Positions 43,145 to 52,841 of a DNA stretch of 64,000 nt are shown piece after piece (position 1 is the stretch's first letter; each line of letters begins with the position of its first letter). The translations under genes were made by a program, and so were the position numbers. Origin of the DNA: JBEKTW01 sp963727845 (GTDB taxonomy: Bacteria > Bacteroidota > Ignavibacteria > UBA10030 > SZUA-254); contig CAVSHI010000006.1 of assembly GCA_963727845.1 (NCBI GenBank), positions 186,001 to 250,000 of the forward strand, given 5' to 3'. The notes below the pieces were generated by a model. That model was not told where the DNA came from. It was given only the letters and a program-made list of their open reading frames with translations, and did no database searches.

Positions 43145-43795
43145 ATGAAACCAGTTAGGAATGTTCGATATCCGCGATTTTGCACTTCCCTTGCTCTTGC
43201 TGCAATACTTTTGTTACTTCTTTACGGATGCCACAAATCGGAAGTGAGAAGCTCTGCAAAGCCGGTTGCGACGATTCAGAGCCTGCAAACGGCGTACGCG
43301 AGGGCTGTCACGTATGTGAGAACGTACACGTTGTTCGTCCGGCAGGCCGAGAAAGAACGGAACACTGCCATAGCCAACCTTTGCCGTGCGATTGCACGGT
43401 CGGAAGAGATTCGCGCTGGAAATCATGCGAGACTTCTGCGGAGTTTGGGCGTTGAGCCCGTCATGCCGCCGGAAGAGCATGTCGCCGTCGGTACTGTGGC
43501 TCAGACGTTGAAGATGGGGTTGAGCTGTGAGGATATACAGCACGACGAGATGTATCCGGGGATGATCGGAACGGCAGCCATGGAAAAAGAATCCACCGCA
43601 GCCCGTCAGTTTAAAATGTCGCGGGACGTCGATGCGAGGCACCGGGAATTGTTTTTCGATGCCATCAATCAACGCGGAAGAGCCCCGAGGGTGGAGTATT
43701 TTCTGTGCCCTGGATGCGGATATGTGTTTGATTCCGACACGACCAATGAGTGTCCGGTGTGTCACATGAAGAAAGACAGTTTCATAAAGGTTTGA
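43145..43795 (+). CDS. Lipoprotein rubrerythrin-like protein
   Basis: The 216-residue product starts MKPVRNVRYPRFCTSLALAA and has a lipobox LLLYGC, so the mature protein should be lipid-anchored outside the inner membrane. A four-helix ferritin-like domain follows with Glu and His positions (SEEIRAGNHARLL; EKESTAARQF; DVDARHREL). It ends in a rubredoxin-like CPGCGY/CPVCH pair. The last helix has Asp where rubrerythrins usually have Glu. Start 43145 has AGGAG 9 bases before it. Rubrerythrins reduce peroxide with a di-iron site; a periplasmic anchored version is unusual. Confidence 0.8.
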   Translation: MKPVRNVRYPRFCTSLALAAILLLLLYGCHKSEVRSSAKPVATIQSLQTAYARAVTYVRTYTLFVRQAEKERNTAIANLCRAIARSEEIRAGNHARLLRSLGVEPVMPPEEHVAVGTVAQTLKMGLSCEDIQHDEMYPGMIGTAAMEKESTAARQFKMSRDVDARHRELFFDAINQRGRAPRVEYFLCPGCGYVFDSDTTNECPVCHMKKDSFIKV

Positions 43796-43864
43796 TGAAC
43801 AGTTCCGACAGTGTCTATGGGTGAAAGATTCATTGCTCTCTTTCGAAAAACAGATGGAGGATGG

Positions 43865-44459
43865 ATGATAAGAAGGTATAGTAATTCGCTGATCAGTCCC
43901 GGACTACATTGGCTGGGAGTTCTGTGCGTGAGTCTTCTTGTATATTCCTGCGCAGCGCCCCCGACGAATTCGAGCCGCATCACGGCCATGGATGTCAAAT
44001 CACAGAACATTCGAGAAAATCAGGGCGGGATTGGAATATCTGCTGGGCAACGACAGCGCCGGGATAGCCGCGATGGATTATGTGAAATCGTATGAAGACC
44101 AAATTTGGAAGTTCTATCCCAATGACAAGAATACAGTGGGGACACCAACACCACCTCCTCCTAACTATGAAGCTGTGTTATCATTCCTCGCATCATCGGG
44201 CGGCCCTGGCACACAGGAAACCCAAGAGAGATCCCGCTTGCAACTCTATATGAGTTTTGGGAAGGAAATGTTGAGGACTTCGAAGCTGAGGCTGAGTGAG
44301 GATTACGAATCGTGGCGCGCATCCGGAGACATCGGAAGCGCGAAGGCGGGATTCGCGGCGGGATATGTTGCATTGACACTCACTCCATCCGTGGCGGATC
44401 TGGAAGAGATTCAGAACAAAATGGTCGCATTGCTGGATAGCCTGACAGCGAAGAGATAG
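43865..44459 (+). pseudogene. Lipoprotein gene split by a frameshift
   Basis: ATG 43865, with GGAGG before it, opens MIRRYSNSLISPGLHWLGVL then CVSLLVYSCAAPP, a clear lipoprotein signal, but this frame is lost after about 44010. The adjacent +1 frame then carries a plausible body, TFEKIRAGLEYLLGNDSAG to LDSLTAKR ending at 44459. The two halves fit one protein of about 197 residues. It could be a real mutation or a sequence error. The family is not recognised; the body is helical and acidic. Confidence 0.6.
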
Positions 44460-44471
44460 AATAAGTGAAAT

Positions 44472-45545
44472 TCATTGACTCGGGTTCCTTCTCCAGCTTA
44501 CCGCGTACGAATATGTTGTATCATTCTTAAACGGAGTAATGTCCTTGACAACACCGGTTTGGAGATCGATGACTAATACAGAGCCCCAAAAACCACCGCC
44601 AGGCCCTGCGTTGCACAGCAACTTGGCATCATCGGGCGAATAACAGACTGGCTCAAAGTCGCGGTACGGTCTATTCGTTGGCTCAAGGAGCGTCTCACGA
44701 GAACCATGCCGATCCATCGTGAATGCCGCGCGACCATTGTGATTGCTATTGTGGCCGCTGAACGCTATCTTGTCTCCCTTTCTCGAGTAGACAGGCGACC
44801 CGATCATATTGCCTACCTGACCCCATGACCCCACCGAGTCTCCATCAAGGCTGCAATACACGATCCTTCCAAATGGGAGCAAACGCTTCGCGGAGTCATA
44901 CGCCGGCACCAGGTTGATCCCTAGGAGTTCCCTCCCATCTCTGGACCAATCGTTTACAAAGAACGGATAGGGAAAGTGCTGAGGGATGGACGTCAGAAAG
45001 CCATCCAAGCCAATAACGATGTTTCCCCGGGCGTCGAGCGCTTCTTCTCCACCTTGGATGTTATAGAGGATTCGCCTGGAGTCAGGGGACCAGACTGGGT
45101 GTTGAACTCCGAAAGCAATACGCCTCCTTCCTGATCCATTAACATTCATCACGTAAAGACCCGAAATGGTGTCAACTGCGCCCGGCCGAACTGGCTGGTT
45201 CAACACGAAGGCGATGTTCTCTCCGTCGGGGGAATAGTTGGCGTCCCAAACCCACTCAGTTGTATCACTTGTCAACTTCCGGATAGAAGACCCATCTTCA
45301 TTCATGCTGTAAAGTTGAGAAGCGCTTGTCGGTGTGAACAAGTGGACATGATTGGATATGAACAGAATAGTGCCCGCTTGCACGGAACGCGCTCTCTGCC
45401 GGGTCTGCTGCACTCCGGTTGTATCGATTGGAAAAAGCCCCTCGCATGATAATATTACAATTATGAGGGGAACAAACGCAAAGTTAGGGACCTTTGACAC
45501 GGTTCTGTGAACCTTCCACTTGATGCGGTAAGGTAAAGAATTCAA
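44472..45545 (-). CDS. PD40/TolB-like beta-propeller lipoprotein
   Basis: The product is up to 357 residues with a lipobox (IVILSCEG) and a propeller of WD40-like PD40 blades: DANYSPDGENIAFV, HPVWSPDSRRILYN, SPVYSRKGDKIAFSG and PVCYSPDDAKLLCN. The whole frame would need a TTG start at 45545; a GTG at 45500 preceded by AAGG gives a standard 20-residue lipoprotein signal and is more likely. It should sit on the outer or inner membrane surface; partner unknown. It converges on the frameshifted lipoprotein gene with a 12-base gap. Confidence 0.75.
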   Translation of the reverse strand: MNSLPYRIKWKVHRTVSKVPNFAFVPLIIVILSCEGLFPIDTTGVQQTRQRARSVQAGTILFISNHVHLFTPTSASQLYSMNEDGSSIRKLTSDTTEWVWDANYSPDGENIAFVLNQPVRPGAVDTISGLYVMNVNGSGRRRIAFGVQHPVWSPDSRRILYNIQGGEEALDARGNIVIGLDGFLTSIPQHFPYPFFVNDWSRDGRELLGINLVPAYDSAKRLLPFGRIVYCSLDGDSVGSWGQVGNMIGSPVYSRKGDKIAFSGHNSNHNGRAAFTMDRHGSRETLLEPTNRPYRDFEPVCYSPDDAKLLCNAGPGGGFWGSVLVIDLQTGVVKDITPFKNDTTYSYAVSWRRNPSQ

Positions 45546-46109
45546 GAGAGAGTGTCAAACCACTCTCCCGTTCCGCAGAAGATAATGGCAGCTGTGTTTG
45601 CCACGTAAGGCTGTGTTTCGTTCAGCGCGGACGCTGAATGGAGCGGGGATGGCTAGTTCATTGCTCGCCCGCTCCGAAGTCGAAGCCGATCGCTGAGTAA
45701 TTGCACCGCTTCGTCGGTTGCCGATTCGTGTCTGATGGATGTTCCGTCTTTGTTCTTCACTTTCTTTTGCATTCTTGTTCATGAATCTTATTGTAAGGCC
45801 TGCCGAAAGTGAATTTTAAGTGTCGCATGAGCAATCAGACTTTTTTGTCTGCGGCTATTTTTTCTCGTTCATGATTTTTCTATTGATTCTTTCTGTTCTT
45901 TGGCGTAACTTTATTCCGAAATTTAACATAGGCTCCCGAGTGTTCATCTCCCGTGCGCTTTGTGACCTGCTAGCCGAACGATTCCTACCGTTCCTCCACC
46001 GAGCCGCTCGCCGCAACGGGTTCATAATTCGGAAGCAAGCATTCGCTCTTTGATGAATCATGGAACTGGGGGTTGACGTTCCGCAAAATCACAATAGGAG
46101 ATCCTTGCT
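45546..46109. other. Gene-free stretch of 564 bases
   Basis: Open frames here (for example 45555-45782 and 45820-46053) have skewed composition and no family resemblance. A hairpin GAGAGTG/CACTCTC (45548-45567) lies just upstream of the propeller gene. No tRNA, terminator or promoter of the local type is clear, except AGGAG before 46110. Confidence 0.5.
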
Positions 46110-47722
46110 ATGAAAAGGCTGATACTATATTCGCTTCTCGCAGTATGCGCTGGAATCATTCTCTCATTACGGCTACTTGCCCAGCCGGCGTCCAGTGCGG
46201 GATATGCACTGTCGTTCGACGGCTCAAGTTATGTGAGTGCCTCTGCGTTTTCCTGGCAGGCAGGCGGTCCGATTACGGTCGAATTCTGGAACAAAGTCGA
46301 TGTGCTGCCCACCTCAGGAAGCTCGGCTTTTTCAATCGGCAATCTAGCGGTACCCTATCGAATTCAAGCTCATGTGCCGTGGGATAACGGCACCCTCTAT
46401 TGGGATTACGGCGGGAATCTTGGTGGCCCGAATGATGGAAGACTCACTACGGATTATAATCCGTATCTAGGGAAATGGACTCACGTCGCGCTGGTGTCGG
46501 CCGGAGATGGGGGAAACTGGATGGCAATTTATCTGAACGGAGTTCTCGTCTCTTCGTACACGGGAACAACTGTCGGCCCGATCTTCACGGCAAGCGGTGT
46601 CACCGTTGGATCTTACAATTCTGCCGGGAATATCAACTACCATCACGGGTCGATTGATGAATTCCGGGTGTGGGGTGTTGTTCGCACGCAGTCAGAAATT
46701 CTGCACGACATGACGTCGTCGTTGGCCGGCACCGAGAACGGATTGCTCGGTTATTGGCGCTTCGACGAAGGGACCGGCGACACAACGGCGGCAACCGGCC
46801 TAGGAGGGACGGCAAATTTCGTCAATACTCCCACCTGGATTACGTCGGGGGCACTGTTCCCCGTCCCGTATTTCCATGCGACACGGTCCAGTGTGAATTT
46901 TGGAGGTGTTCCTCTGGGCTCGAACAAAGTCGACTCCGTCATTGTCACGAATATCGGCGGAGATACTCTGAGAATTTCATCGGTCGCTTCGAGTGATACG
47001 GTTAATTTTGGCGTCACTCCTGACAGCGCGAAAATCGCGCCGTCGGACAGCTTTGCATTCGCCGTCACTTTCGCCCCTGACTCCACCGGAATCCGGAACA
47101 CATCATTCATCTTCACGCATAACGCTTCCACTTCGCCTGACACTGTCAGGGCAATCGGCTGGGGAGGCCCACATCCTCACATTGGCGTTTCCCCGGATTC
47201 TCTCACGGCCACCCTCGGCGTCGACACAACCATGCAGACGTTGACCATCTCGAACACGGGCGGGTACGATTTGACGTTTAATATTTCAGTTCAGGATCAT
47301 ACCGCTTCCCCCGGCATGGCATGTTCTACCGCACCGGCATCGCGTAAAATCAGAAATCGCGACGAACAATGGATGATGAACATCCTAATAGCCAACGAGC
47401 GGGCTGGCCGGCAGGCGAGGGGACAATCCGGCGCGGCACCATCACGACTGGTTGCCAGGAAACCAGTTGCTCATGCAATGAGAACAGCGGAAGAAATCCG
47501 GAATCTCCGGGGAAAGATTTCGTCTGCTATGGTTGGCACGATCTATGCCGTTGTGCTGAACGGGTTTGGAACAGAGTTTAGCTCTTCCGAGGATTGGGAC
47601 GATCTCAACGCAAACTGGAGCTCATACGGTAACCAGCCGATCCTGATCGATTACTCGACGTTTAACGGCGTCCCTATCACGTATGACGCACTCAAGGCCA
47701 GTGGAGCAGATGTTGTCATTGT
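46110..47722 (+). pseudogene. T9SS exoprotein with LamG domains, 5' part, interrupted by IS
   Basis: The gene opens after AGGAG with a signal peptide (MKRLILYSLLAVCAGIILSL). A LamG-like (concanavalin-type) domain covers about residues 30-235, with GYWRFDEGTGDT near its end. Two choice-of-anchor/ASH-type beta domains follow (FGGVPLGSNKVDSVIVTN; IGVSPDSLTATLGVDTTMQT). At codon 538 an insertion sequence enters at ATT-GT. The intact product would be 1427 residues and carried to the surface by type IX secretion. The 3' part is 48810-51480. Confidence 0.85.
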
Positions 47723-48804
47723 GGGTATAATGCTCAAAAAGTGTTGCTCGGATGACTGTAATTTGTGTTCCTGTATTCGTTTACGGATACTAAGGTTAAA
47801 ACGGTTCAATGATTGACCATTATTTATGAAAAAAACATTGTCCTCATTGCGGCTCAGTCCATGTTAAACGTAATGGAACACTGCGCCCACAGCGTCAACG
47901 ATGGTTGTGTCATTCATGTCAACACTCCTTCGTCTGGCAAAACAAAACGAATAAACGCCTACGAAGCTTTGTGTGGTTCCAACGATGGCTGGTTGAAGGA
48001 TACACGCTACGTCAACTTGCCAGACAAAGTGTACACAGTGTATCAACCATCCGTCGTATTATCGAGTACTGGCTGCAACAACCGCCGCCGGGACCACATC
48101 CATCCTTGGGTCAATCTGTTTACGCAATTGTTGATGGGACATTCATCAATCGTCGCAAAGGGATCCTTGCCGTCATGAACGCGACCAATCATACAATGCT
48201 CCATGGTGCGTACAATGTCTCGGAACAACCACAAGACTTGGGTGTACTGTTCCAGTGCCTTGCACAGCAGGGATTATCCCTAGAATATGCCACTATTGAT
48301 GGCAATCCGGCGTTAAGCCAAGCATTACGTCGACAATGGCCCACAATCGTTTTACAGCGCTGCCTGGTTCATATCCAGCGTCAAGGCTTAAGTTGGTGTC
48401 GACGAATGCCCAAGCGCACGGACGCAAAACATCTACGCCAGATCTTCCTTGATGTAACAACGATCCATTCATCATTGGATCGAAAAAACTTTCTTAAGCG
48501 TGTAGATGCCTGGGAACATACCTACGGCGTCCATATCGCCGTAACTCCTGAGCACGGATACGTCTTTAGCGATCTAAAACGAGCCCGCAGCATGTTACTG
48601 GCAGCTCTTCCAAACATGTTTCATTACCTGAACAATCCACTCATCGCAAGTTCCACCAATGCCTTGGAAGGGTATTTCTCACGACTCAAACAACGCTATC
48701 GTCAGCATCGAGGTCTCGCACAGCGTCACCGTCCAGCATACTTTCAGTGGTATTTGTCATTATGCACACACTAAAAACAGCAACACAATTTGGACATTAT
48801 ACCC
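47723..48804 (+). mobile_element. IS256-like insertion sequence, 1082 bp
   Basis: The ends are 26-bp inverted repeats with 22 matches, beginning GGGTATAATG (left 47723-47748, right 48779-48804). The target duplication is ATTGT (47718-47722 and 48805-48809). Deleting the element and one ATTGT rejoins the host gene in frame as ADVVIVSDNWNPAY. One transposase frame fills the inside. The family call rests on the transposase; IS256 members usually duplicate 8-9 bases, so the 5-base duplication is atypical. Confidence 0.92.
47826..48774 (+). CDS. Transposase, IS256-like with N-terminal zinc ribbon; A7 frameshift
   Basis: From 47839 the frame reads CPHCGSVHVKRNGTLRPQRQ then RWLCHSCQHSF, a zinc ribbon and linker as in the Zn-binding variant of IS256-like transposases. 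A helix-turn-helix-like segment follows, then a DDE core: Asp in YAIVDGTFINRR, Asp in YATIDGNPALSQ and Glu in SSTNALEGYFSRLKQRY. This frame has no ATG before 47905. The ATG at 47826 is followed by seven A and is out by one base; with six A it would read MKKHCPHCGS. The gene is thus inactive, or uses slippage on the A run. Confidence 0.82.
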
Positions 48805-48809
48805 ATTGT

Positions 48810-51480
48810 GAGTGACAATTGGAATCCGGCCTATGGAACGTTCTCTGTTTCGGACGCGCACGCTGTTGCTCAATACGTCAATGAAGGGGCAGGTTTATAT
48901 GTCTCAGCGGGCACGTTCAACAACAATAACTATTCCGAGACGCAGCCTCAGGTAGATAGTTTGGCGCCGTTGGTTGGCCTAAGCGCCTCCGCTTCCTACT
49001 ACTGGGCAAACACTGAAAGTCAGATGAATTTTGTCCTTCCGGGACATCCCCTCCTGAAAAATCTGTCCCCGCCGTTCACGACGGATGCGGGAGAAACAGC
49101 GACGCCGAGCGGCGGCGCCTGGACAAGCGTTGAAATCCCGACAGGAACGGTTATCGCAAGCTCATCTGACAATACAACGGTGTTGGTCGCTAATGAGAAT
49201 CGGGTCTATATCTCCAGTTTGCCTGAAGAAGGTAATTATACTGCAGGCGAGCAATTCATGTACAATGCAGTCGTTTTTTGCGGCGGCAATTGGCTTACCG
49301 TCACACCAAACTCGGGCACGATTGCTCCGGGCGACAGCGCAAACATTGCGGTGAAGTTTGATTCCCATGTATTGATGGCCGGCGACCATGTTAAGGACAT
49401 TATTATCGCGAACAACGATCCGGACAATTCATCAGTCACGGTTTCAGGATTCCTGCACGTCAATTCGGTCCCGGAGATTTTGGTGTCGGATACGGTTATT
49501 GATTTAGGGCCTGTGGCCCCCGGAGAAAGCATGAGGCGACCACTTGTCATATCCGATGCGGGAAATGATTCCCTCAGAGTTAGTAATCTTTCAGTAGCCG
49601 GTAGTACGTTCAGCACCGATACTTCTCCGTTTGTGTTGGGTCCCGGAAAGGCAAAGAATCTCGTGATAACATTCTCGCCAAGCACAGTCGGGGCCTTGAC
49701 TGGATCGCTAACCATCACGAGCAACGATCCCAATAAGGGGACAATGTCCGTAACCCTTCGCGGAACCTGCGCGGCAAATGTCGGCCCGGGGAAGGCTCTT
49801 TCGCTCAACGGCACAACGCAATGCGTCGATGTACCGCTCGCTGAGCCCGAAACCGAAATCACTCACGAGCTGTGGTTCAAAACAACTAATCCAGCGGGCG
49901 GATTATTCGCAGTCTACGATCCCGGTACGGGCGGTCACGACCGGCACATCTATCTGAGCGGAGGGGACATCCATACACGCATCTACGCCACTGAGCTTTT
50001 GCAAACAAGCGGGACGAATTACGCCGACGGACATTGGCATCATGTAGCCCATGTCTTCGGCTCCAGCGTAGGCGGAGAACGACTCTATGTTGACGGCATT
50101 CTCATGGCCAGCGGCACAAAGGCTGCCTCAGACTTCAATTGGAACACCCATATTCGCATCGGCTATTCGCAGGATGCTGCAAATCCACTCCAAGGCCAGA
50201 TCGACGAAGTGCGTGTCTGGAACGTTGCACGCACCCAACAGCAAATCCGTGAAAGCATGCACCTTCGTCTCCATGGAAATGAGACTGGTCTCCTTGGCTA
50301 CTGGCGATTCGACGAGGGAGGAGGCGGCGTGGCCTATGATGCGACCGCAAACGGAAACAACGGGACGCTCCAGGACGCTCCCGCCTGGGTCATATCTACC
50401 GTCCCGCTTGGCACAGGCAGCAGCACCAGCGCCGCCAGTTTTACGAGCGGAACTCTGAGCCTTGGCACGTTCCAGCTTACGACAATCACTTCGTTCCCCG
50501 GGGCCGTGGACATTACCGAAACGCAGATTATGACTCCGCCGGACTCCCTGCCGGTCGGCTCTTCGACGATACTGAGCGACCGGTACTGGGTTATTGACGT
50601 ATTCAACTCGGGGCCGCTGTCATCACGGACGAAGCCGCAAACTGCCAGATTGAAGAAAACACTGGGGAAGGCGAGTTCTCTTGACTTCAGTCTGACGTTT
50701 ACTGTCCCTCCAAGCTTTACCAACGACGGGTCGGCAAGCGCGACGCTCTATTCGCTCTACCAACGGCCGGGAACAAGCGATAGTACCTGGTCGTCGGAGG
50801 TAGCTTTCGCTGACAGCTTGAGCGACACAACGGTGAGCTACAGCGGCGTCAGCACCTTAGGGCAGTTTACGCTCGGGACGAACGCTGCCCTGCCGATTCA
50901 GCTAGCTTCGCTGACCGCGACAACTACCACGAGCGGTGTAAAGTTGGAATGGACGACAGTAAGCGAGACGAACAACTACGGGTTCTACGTCGAGCGGCAT
51001 CGACAGGATAGTACGGTGTTCCAAACAGTCAGCGGCTTGATTGCGGGGGCAGGCACATCGTTGTCGCAACACCATTACTCGTGGGTCGATAACATGGTCA
51101 CAAGCGGGAACTACATCTATCGGGTCCGGCAGGTTGACTTGAACGGTGCGGTATCGTATTCCCAGCCGATCACCGTGAATGTCGTTTTGAGTGTGAGTGG
51201 CGACGTGGCGCCGAAGAAGTTCCAGCTTCTCCAGAGCTATCCGAATCCTTTCAATCCGTCAACGATGATCAAATTCAGCGTTGAACACGCCGAACATGCA
51301 ACACTGATCGTCTATAATTTGCTTGGACAGGAAGTTGCGAGGTTGTTTGACGGAATGGCGGAAGCGGGGCATTATTATGATATCAGTTTCAATGCCTCAG
51401 CGCTGGGCAGCGGAGTTTATCTCTACAGAATTGTCACGAGCAGCCACACGGAAGTAAAGAAGATGGTTCTGATGAAGTAG
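48810..51480 (+). pseudogene. T9SS exoprotein with LamG domains, 3' part
   Basis: This carries on the 46110 gene after the insertion sequence. It has a Rossmann-like stretch (VSDNWNPAYGTFSVSDAHAV, VNEGAGLYVSAG), ASH-type beta domains (WLTVTPNSGTIAPGDSANI; ILVSDTVIDLGPVAPGESM), a second LamG domain (LNGTTQCVDVPLAEPE to GYWRFDEGGG) and a C-terminal sorting domain FQLLQSYPNPFNPSTMIKFS ending VKKMVLMK. The 3' frame is fully intact, so the insertion looks recent. The piece lacks its own start, as an upstream ATG would lie inside the element. Confidence 0.88.
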
Positions 51481-51762
51481 TTCGATAGTTGAATAGTTAG
51501 ATAGTTGAGAAAGACGGGAAATGGCGGCGTTGAGATGATGAGAAAGACGGGTAGTGGCAGGGCCGAGATCATGAGATGTTGAGACAAGCTTTCATCATTT
51601 TCATCATCTTTTATCAGCGGTCAGTTTTGACTTTTGAATTGTTACCTAACAGCTAATTGCCAATGGCCAAAAGCCCCAAGCTACAAATTGGATCCAATGA
51701 CGAATGACCACTGACAAGTGACAGAGTACCATCCACCAATAACCAAGAACTAAGGCGGTCCG
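51481..51762. repeat. Long quasi-periodic intergenic tract
   Basis: The gap after the T9SS gene runs through GATAGTTGAATAGTTAGATA words, GAGATGATGAGAAAGACGGG words (twice), TCATCATTTTCATCATC, ATCAGCGGTC, then AATGACGAATGACCACTGAC and CCACCAATAACCAAGAAC words. Nothing coding is visible. Confidence 0.6.
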
Positions 51763-51795
51763 AAACCCCGTTCAATCCGAGCGGGGTTTTTCTTT
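51763..51795 (+). terminator. Terminator module copy 1a
   Basis: AAACCCCG/CGGGGTTT stem with an 11-base loop (TTCAATCCGAG) and TTTTTCTTTT. The same stem and nearly the same loop recur at 56038. Confidence 0.88.
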
Positions 51796-51809
51796 TGTAC
51801 GGTTAAAAA

Positions 51810-51862
51810 AACGGCCCACACTCGCAGGCCGTTCTCATCGCGGGTCGGCTTTTCGATTTTGC
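51810..51862 (+). terminator. Terminator module copy 1b
   Basis: AACGGCC/GGCCGTT (51810-51816, 51827-51833) followed by CTCATCGCGGGTCGGCTTTT. The same order of words recurs at 56089 and, in part, at 59470 and 62352. Confidence 0.6.
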
Positions 51863-51958
51863 TCCCACGCAGACCGCCTGAAAACGCTTCTTCAGCAAGT
51901 GCAACGAAACATCCGATGTTCTCGTATGCCTATATATCGTCCATCATGAAAGACTACT

Positions 51959-52841
51959 ATGCTCGAATTGCAGGCGGTTACCAAACGGTTCTCCAATGGC
52001 GTCATTGCGGTCAATGACTTCTCGCTGACGCTCGAGCGGGGGGTTCTCGGCCTGCTCGGGCCGAACGGAGCCGGAAAAACGACCCTCATGCAGATGATAG
52101 CAACGTTGACGAAACCGACATCCGGAGTGATTGTCTTTTCGGGGGAAGATATAACCGCTGACCCGCAATCCCTCCGGCGCAGGCTCGGGTACCTGCCTCA
52201 GGATTTCGGCGTCTATGACAACCTGACCGGCTTTGAATTCCTCTCGTACGTCGCGGCTCTGAAAGGAATCCATGACAGAACGAAGGTCATGAATCTTCTC
52301 GAAATGGTCAATCTTCATGCTGAATCGCATCGCCTCGCCGGCTCGTACTCGGGCGGGATGCGGCAACGCCTCGGCATCGCGCAAGCGCTTATCAACGACC
52401 CCGACCTTGTCATCGTGGACGAGCCGACCGCCGGGCTTGATCCTGAAGAACGTGTGCGATTCCGCAACATCCTCTCGGATATCGGCGTCGGCAAACTCGT
52501 CATCCTGTCGACGCATATCGTTTCGGATATTGAAGCCGTGGCAACCCACATCGCCGTCATGAACCGCGGCACGCTGGTGGTCTCCGCGACTCCGGAGGAG
52601 CTTCTCGGTTCAGCCGCAGGCTTGGTATGGGAAGCCGTGATGCCCTCCGAAGAGTTTGAACGCTTGCGCGAACGATTCAAAACGTCGCGGGCAATCCGGA
52701 AGCCGGACGGCGTCCACGTCCGTATCGTTCATCACTGCCTGCCGTTTCCCGGAGCAGACCCCGCCGAAACCCGAGCTCGAAGAGGCATTTATCGCGGCAG
52801 TGAACATCGGCAAGACGCCGGGAGGGCAGATCCGTGCCTGA
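51959..52841 (+). CDS. ABC transporter ATP-binding protein (frameshifted near its end)
   Basis: An ABC ATPase of the ABC-2 exporter class. It has Walker A GPNGAGKTT, Q-loop GYLPQDFGVYDNLTG, signature SGGMRQRLGIAQAL, Walker B LVIVDEPTAGLDPEE and the H-loop STHIVSDIE. The opening frame runs to 52861 with an odd tail. After about 52766 the +1 frame instead gives the usual family end KPELEEAFIAAVNI and stops at 52841, overlapping the permease GTG by 8 bases. A one-base insertion near GCCGAAACCC is the likely cause. Confidence 0.85.

Noticed and set aside
45555..46053. Two small frames in the 564-base gap
   Set aside because: Skewed composition, no ribosome site, no family resemblance.
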